Shown: piece by piece, positions 1 through 12,296 of the stretch
Position numbering within the stretch: position 1 is the stretch's first letter
Layout of the letters: the number at the start of each line of letters is the position of its first letter
NCBI RefSeq assembly: GCF_003144195.1
Contig: NW_020289999.1
Location: forward strand, 255,544-319,543
Length of the DNA stretch: 64,000 bases
Direction of reading: 5' to 3'
Source: Ceraceosorus guamensis
Lineage: Eukaryota > Basidiomycota > Exobasidiomycetes > Ceraceosorales > Ceraceosoraceae
The notes under the pieces: generated by a model
What the model saw: the letters and a program-made list of their open reading frames with translations, nothing else
Database searches by the model: none
Told to the model about the DNA's origin: nothing
Translations under genes and position numbers: made by a program

Positions 1-1009
1 ACGCGGCAGAGCCTGGCTAGCTCAGCTGAGGTCAAGAACCCAAGTGTGTGCAAGAGCAATTCGTCCGGTAGCGCTGACAGATGACCCAGTGAAGAACTTC
101 TGAATTTGGCGTGGTCGGGATCAAAGATGGCATTGGCAGAAGGTCTTATGCCAGCTGGGTGGGGCGAAATATGCTGAGATTGGAGAGCATCCCTTTTGCG
201 TCGCTTGTAAGGTCTCGATACGCCTGCCGTTGAGCGCTGCTCCTTTTCAAGTTCGGGCTCCTGTATGCGCACGCTTTTGGGCGTTGCCCGTGCAACACCA
301 GGGCCAGTGCCTGCGGCTGTCGCTGTGCTCACTGGCATACTTGGCGATTGTGAATGCAGTGCGAATACGAGTAGCGGGAGCAGAGCAGGTATTTGCGGCC
401 ACGTGAGCAACTCAAAAGGCTGTGTCGGCAGAGCAGATCGCGATCTCATCAGTTGTTGGTGGTGAAGAAGCATACCGTTGCTGCTGCTTCAGCAGAGGCC
501 TGGTCCAGCCGTGAACTCTGATGGAAGATTTCATGTTGCTGCATGCTGCATGAAGCTCTCTCATCGCCGCGGACTTATAGCTGTTTTCCCCATGCACTCA
601 CACTCCCGCGCACCAACAGAACAGCGCGCGCCCTATACGGTACACGCGCGGTCGATGCTGCATATGTGCGAGCAGACATTCACGATTATTCTTGATTCAC
701 AATTGGTGAGTGCTGATGATGTTGCTCGGCTCGACTCCTCACGCACGTCGCACTCTCTTGACTGAACGTCGATGCACCAATCCATGACAGCATTGTGATT
801 GTGATTGCTTTCCAAAAACCATGCACGTATCGACGCGCACTACTGCAATGGACATCCGACTTTGACTGCCACCACAACAGCATCGATCGAGGAAGGCGCA
901 CTCAATTGCACGCCCTACTGGCTACTGGAACCTCTTCGATCTCATTCCTGTGCGCCGGCAGCGTTGAGCAAGACCGCACCGTGCCTCGCATGGCTGAAAG
1001 CTCCACCTC
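1..1009. other. Gene-free left edge
   Basis: No reading frame here has a recognisable protein or a convincing splice pattern; the longest open frames are under 100 codons and overlap one another. The last few hundred bases must hold the promoter and 5' leader of the Ies1-like gene. Nothing else is seen. Confidence 0.5.
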
Positions 1010-4000
1010 ATGACCTCTGAAATCATGTCACCTCGAAATAGCGCCGAGCCCGAGCATTCAAGCTCTCGACGTGGCGACGCGGGAGCAGCCTCACCGACAG
1101 ATGATGTTGATCGCTCGAATGACGCTGATGCGACCCACCTTCACACGCAGCGCGGGGTCAAGCGCTCGAGAGATGATGAGGATCAGTCAGACGCCGGACC
1201 AGTCTCAGCAAGAGCTCGCGGCTCAGCATCAAGCGAAGCGGGCTCCGGCGCGGCGGACACAGCTGACGGAGCGACTTCAGAAGTCAAAGGCGCAACACCA
1301 GTGGTACACAGTAGTCGCGATCCGAATGAGGACAAGGTCGCTCCAGGCTCTGCTCCTTACTGGCCCGGCTACATGAACAGTGTGTTCGGAAAGAAGTGAG
1401 TACAAGACGTCCTCTTGGGCAAGTCGTGCGATGCTCTTCAGGAAATGTGACTGACTCTGCTCCCGTCGGCACTCTGCCTACACAGCGGCGGACCTGTGCC
1501 TCGCAACTTGCCAGTCAAACGCTACGACGGCGAGCCTTTGACACGGGCAGATCTCCAGCATGCTGTGCTGTGCCATATCTTTGGTGACACGCAGCGCGTC
1601 TTTACGAATCCAAGACCGGGCACGCTGGATTTAGAGGGGCAGGAGCGACCCTTTGTGACGCCCATGTTCCCATACGGAATGGCTCCCACGTGTGCGCGCC
1701 CTTCAGATGAGAGTGCAGAGGAGCATGAGGCGTACCAGACTCGACTGCGAGCATGGCAAGAGGCTAGCGAAGGAGGCGATGAGGAGAGACGCAAAAGAGG
1801 ATTGCCTTGTCCTGGTGACAAGCTTCTCACGTTCAAGGAACTCTATTTGGAGGCTCTGCTTTCCTCTTCGAGGTGCACCAAGACCATGCGCGATAAACTT
1901 CTCGCCGAGGAGGAGTACGCGGAGGATTTCGGGAAGGTCAATCTGCTGGTCAACGTTGGCCGAATCAACACCACTTTGGCTTGTGAGTAGGCATGATCAC
2001 GCATCTGGCACAACAGACCCTTGATACAAGCCCACGTCTCTCTCTCGTCTGGCCTGTGTGCAGTCTACCCGGAGATGAAGACGGTCCTGCGGTCGTACCA
2101 CCCGCTCGCTAGTCTGCAAAAGTGCGAGAACACCAGACGCAACATGCAAGACGCTCCCCGTATGAAGTCTCTGCTCAAAGCCAGTCTCATCGAGACCGAG
2201 AAGCCTGGGCCAGCTGGCACGAATAACGCTACAGCCGCCAATGCGTTGGCGAAAGCAGCAAGCAGCTCACATCCGGCTCAGGGCGAGGAGATCGGTGAAG
2301 TGGCAAGCAACTTCACAGAGCTTATCGCAAAGCGAAGGCGGCTCACAAAGTACGCCGCTCGAAAGCAGGAGCTGGGCGAGACTCGCGAGCCTATACACCC
2401 GATCACCAGCGTCATCAATATGGTATTTCTGCTACTCAACCACGCTCCCGATATCACCGCCATGCACTTTGCAGCGCCCCACGATCTGTACACTCTCTTC
2501 TTTCCTCATGGCGACTACCCTGTTCCTGCTCGTGAAAGGGCGCGCGTCTTTTTGTGGCTTGTTTGGCACTATCTAGAACGGCACGAGTACGTCCCACCGG
2601 ACCAGCAACCACCCAATCCCTTCGACGACGACTTTTCCAGGAAATCGGCCGCAGATGCTGCCACTGCGTACGCCGGGCTTTCGAAAGAGGAGCAAGACCG
2701 CATCTCGGCCGAAGGCCTTTGGAGGGGCATCAAAAATCCCGCATACGATCCGGCTTCGCAACGTCGAGATGAACAGAAGGTGGCTCTAGCTAGTGCGCAG
2801 GTTGCATTGACCGCCGGCAAGCGCGACACCGTTCGAGAGCAGCTGCGCAAAGCGGGCGTTCCGCTCGGAGCTGCATCCAAGAATGTGGAAAAGGCGGATC
2901 CTGACGCAAAGGAGAGCGAAGTGGATGAGTTTCCCCCTTCTTCGACGTGGGAAGACGCCCTAGTACCATTGCCAGAAGAATATCTTCATAGACTGCTGGC
3001 TCCCAAATTGAGCGTGGTCAGCATCGCCGAGTCGGCGAAAGAGAACGTGGATGCTCAAGACGAGATCGATTGGGCATTAGAGGTACGACAAGATCGTTCG
3101 GCTTTCTTGCTCAAGGTACAACAAGAGGAACAGCTCAAGGCGACTGGAGGCTTGGAGTATAGCATGACGGAAGACTATGGCCGCGTCGAATCCCCCATGG
3201 ATACGGATCCTGGCACCGATGCCAAGGGCCCTCGGTCGAGCCTTCCGTCAAGAGGAGGCGGAAAGGGTCTTCGCGGCAAGCCAAAGGGACGTGTGCCAAA
3301 CACTACCGGAGGCGGCTCTGCTTATCCTTTGGCGAATATACTGGCGGCGGCAAAAGACCAGTCACTTGCCCATGCCAGACGCGAGTCGACCACTCCTGCT
3401 CAAGGGACTGGCGACGCCAATGCGAATGAGCCTGTAGGGCAGAGCGCTGCTAGCGGGCCTACAGGCGGGACTGAGCGTGCTCATGTCAAAGGCAGGACGG
3501 CGCGCCAGCTTCCTAGACCTCCCCATCTTTGGGGCCTGGATCTCTCCGTGCCTGCTGCGCCCAATGGCATCGCGCGCAACCGCAACATGTCATCAGCTGC
3601 GCACTTTGCTGCTCAAGCTGCTGCTCTCTCGCTACCGCGCACATCTTGGAGACGCATCCTGGAGCGCGCTCGACGGGGTGTGGGCGATGCTAGCTACGAG
3701 AGCGGCGATGAGGCGGTGTACGAGGAAGAAGCCAAGGACGAACGACCTCGAGGAGAAATTTCTAGGATCCTGAGGTGCTTGCGAGATACCCGAACTTTGA
3801 GAGGCCAGCTGCAGGTGCCTGCCAATTATCCTTATCCGAAGGAGTCCGATCAGGCAGAAGATGGTCAAGGTTTGTCCAGCGCAGACCCTCCATTTCCCTC
3901 TGTCCTCGCCGTCGGTCGTGCACAGCCCGCTGCTCGAGCCTCTGACGAGGAGATGAACGCAGATCTTGGCGAAGATGAGGACGAGGAGGAAGAAGAGGAA

Positions 4001-4033
4001 GATGAGATCATCGATGATGATGACGAGCTTTGA
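1010..4033 (+). CDS. IES1: Ies1-like INO80 chromatin-remodelling complex subunit
   Basis: Predicted nuclear subunit of the INO80 remodeler, a 950-residue protein. Exons are 1010-1395, 1486-1982 and 2064-4033; phases join cleanly (GTGAGT donors, CAG acceptors). After a low-complexity N-terminus comes the conserved block: a KRYDGEPLTR motif, HIFGDTQRVFTNP, then LTFKELYLEALLSSS and LLVNVGRINTT, followed across intron 2 by YPEMKTVLRSYHPLASLQ and QDAPRMKSLLKAS. These match the order known in fungal Ies1 proteins, as does the later block at FLLLNHAPDITAMHF with FLWLVWHYLE. The C-terminal half is low complexity, has glycine/arginine-rich patches, and ends in an acidic tail. It is longer than many Ies1 homologues because of this tail. 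A second ATG at 1025 is an alternative start. Family assignment is from memory of the family, not a search. Confidence 0.85.
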
Positions 4034-6778
4034 GGTCTCCCTCATTTGCTTCATTCGTGATCCCCTGTCATGTGAGGGCAAAGGTGATGTCATATTCATG
4101 GATACACGATCTTGATGTGTGCTCGATCGCTTGCGCGAGCCCGCGGTAGGCCGGTATTTGATTGGCAGTCTGATGGGTATATCTGGAAATCACTTCACCC
4201 GCCATGCGAGGATGTGCGAGGCTCGAGCGCGCGTTGTTCGATCTGCATTCAAATTGTTTTACACTCAATTGCCTACATGGGTGCGGCGCTTGGATTTGAC
4301 ACACTCTCGCGACTGCGTCATGAGGCCCGAGCTTTCTTCGTGAGCCGGGATCGAGGGAGTCTGTGCGTTCACGCTACCTATCACAGGAGCCAGAAGGCTC
4401 CAACATTTGGATTCTCATGATTTTGAATTTGATGAGTCCTGGATGGGTCAAGAGTGAGTCAAAGTCAATTCACGATTTACAGTTCGAGATCTCATCAACT
4501 TGGGAATTCCATACGCAAATGTATGATTGCGATGGCGCCATTGACGCCATCCAATTAGAGGAGTCACGAATGGTCTCATAGAGCAATGATGACGTGTCTC
4601 GCTCAGACTTCATGGAAATCCGAGGTGAAGCTTTCGCGCTTGGATAATTTGAATGGCCTCATGAAGCTGAAATATGCGTGCGACCTGAATTCGCTGACGG
4701 GTACAGTCGTTGCTATAAGTCCAATCGGACCGATTCTCAATTCAACTCAATTCAGACTTTGCGCGTTGGTCGAGGCACCCCGACGAAGAGGCTGTGTGGT
4801 GCTGTCTGTAAGGTCTCGTCGGCGTTTTGAATGAATGCATCGTTATCTCCGCGTTGGTCAACGGCGGGGCAAGCCAAGCTGCGCGCGCAACTCGAGATGT
4901 CGGACCTCCGGTTTGATCTGCGCACATGCAGCAGATGCAGCAGCCAGCAGGCGAGGCGCGGCGCGGCAATCATCGGGTGATCGCGGCTTACTTGGTGCGA
5001 CCTTCGTCACGACTCCATCCGCGCTGTGGTCGGCATGTGTACTCATGTTAAAAGAGAATTTAAGCCGAAAGCTTCCCTTTCTGAGTCGACGTCTACAAGA
5101 TCTTTGGAGTCAGTGCCATCAGGGACAAATGGACCGGCTTCTTGAGGAGCTTTCACGTTCCAGGGGAGCTAAATCGCCAAGTTATATACGCCCTTTTGGA
5201 GGTGGGGATTGGTCGCGAGACAATAAGCCCACAGAGCAATCAAGAATAAGGGGCCCTTGCGCAATGCTCTGCATGCCAGTTTGAATTCTATGACCGTTCG
5301 TCACTTGCGGAATTGAAATCGCGAAGTACCCATCATCAGGGATCGAAGCCCAAGAAAAAGTATCTCGACTCTTGACTCAACCTTGACCTTTGGTTAAGAT
5401 TTATGGATTAAGTGTGGATCTGAGTGCGTGTTTTCAAGACGTGATTCCACTCGAATACTGCGACCTTAAAAAAAAAAAAACCCAATCCGAATGGTTAACC
5501 CACCTCAAACAGCCTGGCCTTATATTGATCTGGTTTCGTGCAGCCCCCCCGCGGCGCGTCGGTTGCTGCTGTTATTCTGATTGGCGCTGTCAAGGCTGCA
5601 TGCATGGGAGCGCAGTGTGCGTCTACTCTACGCGCCGATGTTATATCGACGCCGCGAATGCTGCGCTGATATGCGTATATGCGTGTGACGCAGCGCAAAG
5701 AGCACAGTTTGAGTGTAGTGATAATCACTGAATCTTGAATCATGAATGGTAACGTTCAGATTCAATTTTGCCCGAATGCGCATGCAGCAGGCACTTGAGC
5801 AGCAACTCGCTGACATTGACGCGATGGCGCGCACCTCTCGCCTCATTATATACGCTTGCGTTCGCGCGCGCGCGTATATGCCCCTGGCCCTTCTGTGCAT
5901 GCCGCGCGCGGGAGCCAACAAAGCTGCGCTGGGGCGCGGACGGTCAGCGGACGACCTTGGTTGCTGCTGCTGCTGCTGTGCACGCCAGCAGCGGCGGTGA
6001 GTCGACGAGTGGCTGAGCTGCCTGCGCAACGCTCTGCAAGCTCGGTATAGGTAGCGCGTGCGAGTCAGCAGCGAGGAGCATCAGCGCCAGGATCTCACCT
6101 GATGACGGCTGCTCGCGGTCAATTGCGTGGATGCTCCTGAGTTTTTGGGTCACCGCCGACATCATTGACCCTCTTGCTCGCTACACTCTTCACCATCATC
6201 CACCGCTGGCTTCACTTCTGCACCAGCTCTACACGCCCCACGCGTGTTTCTCTTCTCTCCCTCTTCGACCTTTCTCTGCTCGCTCGGTGATCAGAGACGA
6301 GCTTCGCAGTCAGACACGCCCACCCTCTGCCACGACCCTTCGCTGGGCTCCCACGAATCTGCCGCTCTCTTCGTTCAGTAGTGCTCTACCTAGGACGCTG
6401 CCACGTTGGATCTCCCGCTAGCTCAGGATCGCTAATCCTTTTCGCGCACGACGTCTCGCCGCACTGGTGACTGCCATCAATCAGACTTTGGCCTCTTAGC
6501 CTACCATCAACGTCCACGCGCCGCTGAGTGGACAGGGAGCAGCGTGACATAGACGAAAGCTGCACCGAAGCTGTTCGGACCCTCGCGCCAACACCTGCTC
6601 AGGTCGTTTGAGTCTGTCTACACACGAAGGGTGAGTGCGGGCTCGAGCCTTGATACATCGACTGTGGGCTGTTGATTGAGGAGCATTTACTTTTTAAGCG
6701 TTGACTGGCGAGCTTCCCTGACACCCGTCCCTGCCGTTCAAACACCCAGGCTCTAGTCAGACGTGACCATTCTCCAGG
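4034..6778. other. Long spacer with promoter and leader of casein kinase 1
   Basis: No gene is recognised between the Ies1-like gene and casein kinase 1. The left part is comparatively AT-rich with words such as TGAGTCAAAGTCAATTCACG near 4452 and AATCTTGAATCATGAATG near 5731, a run of 12 A at 5468-5479, an alternating GC/AT tract near 5866-5880 and a TGC repeat at 5962-5978. From about 6160 it becomes pyrimidine-rich, as expected for a fungal promoter and 5' leader. A plausible leader intron runs from GTGAGT at 6631 to CAG at 6749. Confidence 0.45.
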
Positions 6779-8417
6779 ATGGATCTCCGTGTCGGCGGCA
6801 AGTGAGTACAGCAGCTGTTGCTAGTCTCTTAACGACTTGACTGGCCTCTCTGCAGCTGCCATGAAGCGTCGAGAGGCGGATTGATGCGACACAGTGTCGC
6901 ACGAGGATGTGGGACCATGCTCGACTTGCCCACCTGCTGACTTTCACGCCCCTTGCGCGACACTTTGCCTGTCCATGTTCATCGATTGCCTCCTCGCCGC
7001 CACCTCGTAGGGTAAGCATGCACATGATGCTGGGGTGAAGAGCCATGTCCAGACGAGTCACTGATCGCACTAGTCTGCCTCCGTAGTACCGCATCGGCAA
7101 GAAGATTGGCTCAGGTTCGTTCGGTGACATCTACCTTGGCATCAACATTATCAGCGGAGAGGAGGTGGCCATCAAGCTCGAAAGCATCAAGGCCAAGCAC
7201 CCCCAACTCGAGTATGAAGCCAAGGTTTACAAGACACTGGCTGGAGGTGTTGGCGTGCCTTTCGTGAGATGGTACGGCCAAGAGTGCGACTACAATGCCA
7301 TGGTCATCGACCTGTTGGGACCTTCTCTCGAAGATCTGTTCAACTTCTGCAACCGCAAATTTTCGCTCAAGACCGTCTTGCTGCTGGCAGATCAAATGGT
7401 GAGTGGAGTCAAAGCTTGCGTGCTGGACTTTGGGCTCCATAGGACGCTAGGATTACATGTCGTGTGCCGCCAACCTTCTGACATGCATACTTGGATTGTA
7501 CATTCAGATTTCGCGCATCGAGTACATCCACTCGAGGAACTTCATCCATCGCGACATCAAGCCAGACAACTTCTTGATGGGCATTGGCAAGCGGGGCAAC
7601 CAAGTCAACGTCATTGACTTCGGACTGGCCAAGAAGTACCGCGACCCCAAGACTCATCTGCACATTCCCTACCGCGAGAACAAGAACTTGACGGGTACAG
7701 CTCGTTACACGTCGATCAACACTCACCTTGGTGTCGGTGAGTCATGAGAAACCTCGAAGCTGTGCAGAGTGACTCACAAGTCTGCCCTGCGCTAAGCTGA
7801 CACCTTCATCACTCGCGCGAACATGCTATTGACCCACGTCGCCTCCTATTGCCTACGCAGAGCAATCTCGTCGTGATGATCTCGAGTCTTTGGGCTACGT
7901 CCTCATGTACTTCCTGCGAGGCTCTCTGCCCTGGCAGGGTCTCAAGGCCGCGACGAAGAAGCAGAAGTACGATCGTATCATGGAGAAGAAGATGACGACT
8001 CCGACCGAGCTATTGTGCCGCGGCTTCCCTTCGGAGATGGCAATCTACTTGAATTGCTGCAGATCTCTGCGCTTCGACGACAAGCCCGACTACTCTTACC
8101 TGCGCAAGCTGTTCCGCGATCTTTTCGTGCGCGAGGGCTTCCAGTACGACTACATTTTCGACTGGTCCATTCAGCAAAGGACTGCGGATGAGGCGCAGAA
8201 GATCTCTGAGCTCAAGAGCAGCGCTGCCACTGGTGCGCCCCAGCAGCAGCCCGTTCAGCAACTCCCTCGCCGCAAAGTCCTTGCTCAAGGAGAGGAAGAT
8301 GAGGCTGGACTCAGGGACACTACTCGAGGTGCCGCAGGCTCCTACCAGCAAGCTCAGCAAGGTTCCTCGAGTCGAGTTAGACGCGAGGGCCAAGGCCAGC
8401 CTCAGCAGTGGTACTGA
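6779..8417 (+). CDS. Casein kinase 1, delta/epsilon (Hrr25/Hhp) type
   Basis: Serine/threonine kinase, predicted 373 residues. Proposed exons are 6779-6801, a single nucleotide at 7011, 7087-7398, 7508-7736 and 7861-8417. The first exon gives MDLRVGG plus two bases of a lysine codon. The third begins [18 protein letters not shown], the invariant CK1 start, but in a frame that no single GT-AG intron reaches; G7011, flanked by AG and GTAAGC, completes the codon. Visible motifs are the P-loop GSGSFGDIY, lysine in [33 protein letters not shown] and [13 protein letters not shown]. The tail after the kinase domain is short and glutamine/proline-rich. Members of this family act in DNA repair, vesicle traffic, meiosis and circadian signalling. 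The kinase identity is certain; the one-base exon is inferred. Confidence 0.93.
7011..7011 (+). other. Putative one-nucleotide exon of casein kinase 1
   Basis: The bases around this G read CACCTCGTAG, G, GTAAGCATG, so it has a perfect acceptor before it and a strong donor after it. Splicing 6802-7010 and 7012-7086 as two GT-AG introns restores the conserved lysine-tyrosine junction of the CK1 N-terminus and makes the whole CDS a multiple of three. It could instead act as a recursive splice site within one larger intron. Confidence 0.6.
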
Positions 8418-9961
8418 GCGGTCAGCCGCGACTTGTGCAAGGAAGGTTCGGCTTAGCTGTTCGCACAGGATGACCTACCCCAGTGATGATACGGTTGGCT
8501 AGACCCCTGCGCGGGTCCACCAAGTTTGACCAAACGAGCAATGTGACGGCCGAGAGTCGAGGAACTTGTTAGAGGATGGACGGCTAGTGCTGCGCCGCGA
8601 GAAGTGCTCAAATTGGGGGTCGTATGGACCGAGACGCATGCTCTGACCTTGGGCGTTGAGTGGGTGCAGGTGGCGACTGTCAGTCGTCCGCACATACGCA
8701 CGCGAGGTACAGAGGACGGGGACAATCGAATGGTCTTGGCACTGGTTTTGGCACTGAAGATTTACTTTCCGCGTGTAACGCGAGGGCTTTGGAGGATTTA
8801 CACAGTGGCATACATCTCGTTCCGAAACGAACATCGCTCCATATCTCCAAAGAAAAAGAATCAAGCTGCTGAATACTCGCACATCATCGCCACCTTCGAC
8901 ACTCGCGCGCTAGCAAAAGCATAAACCCTTCTCCAGACACAAGCCGCAATCCACAATCCGACAAGACGAATCTCAGTCTACGATCTCGCATGCACCACTC
9001 CGCGACTCTACGTAGTATCTCAAACTCCTACCCATCTCGGCACTGTGTGCGGACGTCCGCCTGCCGCACGTCCACCACTCTTTTCCATTCTCTTGACTAC
9101 ACACCTTACCTAAGATAATGATCACATCATGTCTTGATCCCCACACCTTTTGAAATTTTGACGTCTCTCACCCCATGTCTTTCACACACCCTTTCCCTTC
9201 CATTGTTCATTTGCCAATGTTGCTCGCCCATCGTTCCCCAACCCACTTGATCGTAATCGTACATCTGTCAACGCTTTATCTTTACTGCATGAGCCTTCGG
9301 TGGCCCAAAACTGCCCGCAAAGGCCCACCTCATCGCGTAAGTGCTCCCGTCCGCGCACTCACTTCATGGGCCAGTGCGATCAACGACGGCTTACAGTTGG
9401 AAGAGTTGATCTTATTCTGGTTGTACATGCTGCGCGCGGCTGCGGATACGTGCGAAGGACACGTTGAGAGATTTGAGTGCGAGAGTGTTGAGCGGTAAGG
9501 ATTGCCATACGATGGGATCGATAAGATTGGGTGCTGGGCGATGTAGGTCCATCACGAGACGTAGTAGTGACTAGCGAACATGACAAGGACAAGACGAAGA
9601 GGGAAGGTAGCGAGGAACAAAAGAGACTCTTGCAGTCGAAAGGAATAGGCGACCTGCTCTCCATCCATCCGGTCTCCTTCTTTGCGCGTCACGTCTCTTT
9701 GCCAGCAAGACACGCAAGACAAAGTGCTCGTTGGAGAAATCGCATCGGAAAGCGACCCTCTGCGGCCAGCGACTGGCAGCGAACAGTATGCAGAGAAGGC
9801 AGCTCATTGCTGACGCGATTCAAGCTAGCGCAGGGACTCCATGCGCAAAGACTGGGAAGGCAAGCCGCCGACATCCTGATGTCGAAGACAATAGGAGTCG
9901 CGTTCAGGTCAGCGGGTCTACTTGAGGCCAAAAGACAGCCATCCGCGATCTCTCCACGCAC
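8418..9961. other. Convergent spacer between casein kinase 1 and the sugar transporter
   Basis: Both flanking genes end here, so the region should hold two 3' untranslated regions. The stretch 8930-9300 is C/T-rich on the plus strand. No protein family or RNA gene was recognised; open frames of about 100-145 codons on both strands look like chance. Confidence 0.45.
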
Positions 9962-12296
9962 CTATTGATCCTCTTCGCTCCCGACCGGAGCGTAATGCTG
10001 TTCACCCGGTGACGAGTTCCAAATCTTTCGGACCCAATTTGGTAAAGCCGCACCGTAGGTCCCTCTTGCGCTCTCTTCATTCTTGTTCGTCGTCCTCATC
10101 GACTGGACACGCTGCGCTGCAGCTCTTGCGACAGACTCTTCATCATCTCCACTAGTGAAGCGTCTGTGAGAGCTGATGCTCCTGCGGATTTGTCTCTCTG
10201 GCAAATCACCAGAGTCTCTTCGAGCTTCTTCGCCTGCCACGGAAGTACGAGAAGGTTCGTCCTCATCATCATCGTCGTCGTCTTGAGGCACGCCGCTCGG
10301 CTCGTCATTGAAGAGCGCGTCCATCTCTTCCAAAGGCACGCCCATCGTCTCCGGATAAGTGAAGAAGACAAGGAAGAAGCTAGCGAAACATAGGAAACCA
10401 TGCATGGGATACAACCTCCACTTGATCGTCTCTTGAAGTATAGGTGTAGCCTCTCCTACGACGTAGTTGAAAGCCCAATTGGTAGCCGTTGACAAGGAGG
10501 CTGCTTTGGCTCTGAAAGCCAAAGGCATGATCTCGGAGCTGAGCATCCAAGGGATGGGTCCCCAGCCAGATCCGAAGACGCCATTGAAGATGATGATGCA
10601 AGCAACCACTGCTGTCGGCGTGTAGTTCGCATCCAGCCACAGGAAGTAACCGCAGGCGCAAAGCGCCAGACCGCAAATGATGGACCCGAGCATGAGGATG
10701 GGACGTCTGCCGACCCGGTCGATCAAGAACCATGTTGGAATGGTACAGCAGACATAGATGATCCCATTGATGCCTGTCATCAGGATCGCATCCCTGCCCA
10801 CCCATCCGGCGGATTCAAATACGAGAGGGGCGTAGTATGAGACTACGTTGATGCCGTTGAGCTGAGCGCAGGCCTGAGCCGAGCAGCCAATAAGGGTCCG
10901 GCGCCTGAGCAATGCCCAGGCAGTGAGTGTGAGTCAGCGGTTTCTTGTCAGGCAGATCAGCTGAACGACGGTGCAAGCCTTCGAAGTTACAGAACTCACT
11001 TGTACCGCCTCCACATCGCCTTATAGCTGCGATCACCTTGCTCACGAAGGAACAGGCTATCACACGGCGCATCCCATGTCAGTAGCAGTGCAAAGTGACT
11101 CCAGAACGCTTCGCTTCGTAGCGGCGTACATTGATACTTACACATTCTCTTTGATCTCTCGGTACTCTAGTCTGGCTCTGCTAGCTTTGGGATTGCCATT
11201 GCCGTGCAGATCAGCCAGCACTCTCATTCCTTGCACGTCTCTGTCCCGATCTAACAGCCATCGAGGGCTTTCGGGCAGGGTCAATGATCCAAAGGCTAGA
11301 ATGAGACCGACTGCGACTTGAAAGAAGAGTGGTGCCCGCCAGGAAATGTCCCCAGTCAAGAAGGAGCAAAAGTAGTCGATCCAGACAGAGAGACAGTAGC
11401 CTATGATGTTGCAAGTAAATTCTATGCAAGCCTGTGGCGTTGCAAAAAAAAACAAAGGTAGACGTGAGTTGAGAAATGCTAGGCAGTGCCGGGATTAGCA
11501 TACACATGAAGCTGGATGGCGCACCAATTTGCCTCTGTTCTCCGCTGGGGACACTTCGGATTGATAAGTCGGCACGACCATGCTGTAGGGGAGAGCACAC
11601 ACTCATACAGGTGTCAGTCTACATGCGGGTCTTGAGCGATGTATGGCCAAGTGCTGGTCCAGAGCCCTCGACGGACAGCTTAGCCAACTTCGGCACTCAC
11701 GTTAGCGCGCCTACGCCGAACCCAGCAATGATCCTTCCTAGCACCATGCTCTTGAACCCGACCGTGAATGTCTGAATCGCGCCCCCAATAGAGAAGATCA
11801 GCGCGCCCCAAAAGATCAGCTTTTTCCTTCCCAGCACGTCTGCCAAAGTTCCGCAAGCCAAAGAGGTGATGAAAGCACCAATCTCCAGAATGGCCACCAT
11901 CGTTCCAATTTCGTAAGAGGTTGGATGATTGAAATAAGTCTTGAAGTAGGGTCCAGTGATGATGCCGGACATGACGCCTTGATCGTAGCCCATCAGAAGG
12001 ACTCCCATGGCGCTGAAACAGGTCACGAACATCATCAGTGCGTCGCCTTGTATGCCTAATTTGGACAATGGACTGGCGCCTGCTGCGTCTGTGGACAGAT
12101 CGGGTACTTTGATACGCCGTCTGGAACCTGATCCATCGGCTCCCGCACCGACCAAGCTCGTATCTGATCGGTATGATTCATGCGAGTAGCGTTGGGTCGA
12201 AATACCCCGCTGCGCCTGATCATAGTCACTGGACGATTGCTCAGGGTACCGAGGTCGATGCCCATCATCCCCCTGCGCAGCCCCGTTCAGCGTCAT
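9962..12296 (-). CDS. MFS sugar transporter
   Basis: Major facilitator superfamily sugar transporter, predicted 647 residues, plasma membrane. Exons from the start are 12296-11701, 11582-11525, 11431-11142, 11056-11000 and 10904-9962; all phases join. After a cytosolic N-terminus of about 85 residues, the first membrane segment carries MGYDQGVMSGIITGPYF, followed by DVLGRKKLIFWG and GRIIAGFGVGALT. Exon 2 supplies VPTYQSEVSPAENRGKL, the loop seen in fungal monosaccharide and polyol carriers. PESPRWLLDRD marks the sixth membrane segment and central loop, AQLNGINVVSYYAPLVF the seventh segment, DRVGRRPIL the next loop and PETMGVPLEEMDALF the end of the family domain. A long acidic and serine-rich cytosolic tail follows. 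Substrate cannot be read from sequence; hexose, pentose and polyol are all possible. Confidence 0.9.

Noticed and set aside
1-70. TGGCTAGCTCAG near the left edge resembles a tRNA A box
   Set aside because: No B box (GGTTCRA) follows at tRNA spacing and no cloverleaf arms pair.
4835-5284. 149-codon plus-strand open frame
   Set aside because: No recognisable motifs, arginine/serine-rich chance composition, overlapped by frames on the other strand, and lies in a motif-rich spacer.
9531-9968. 145-codon plus-strand frame downstream of casein kinase 1
   Set aside because: Runs antisense into the end of the sugar transporter and lacks any family pattern.
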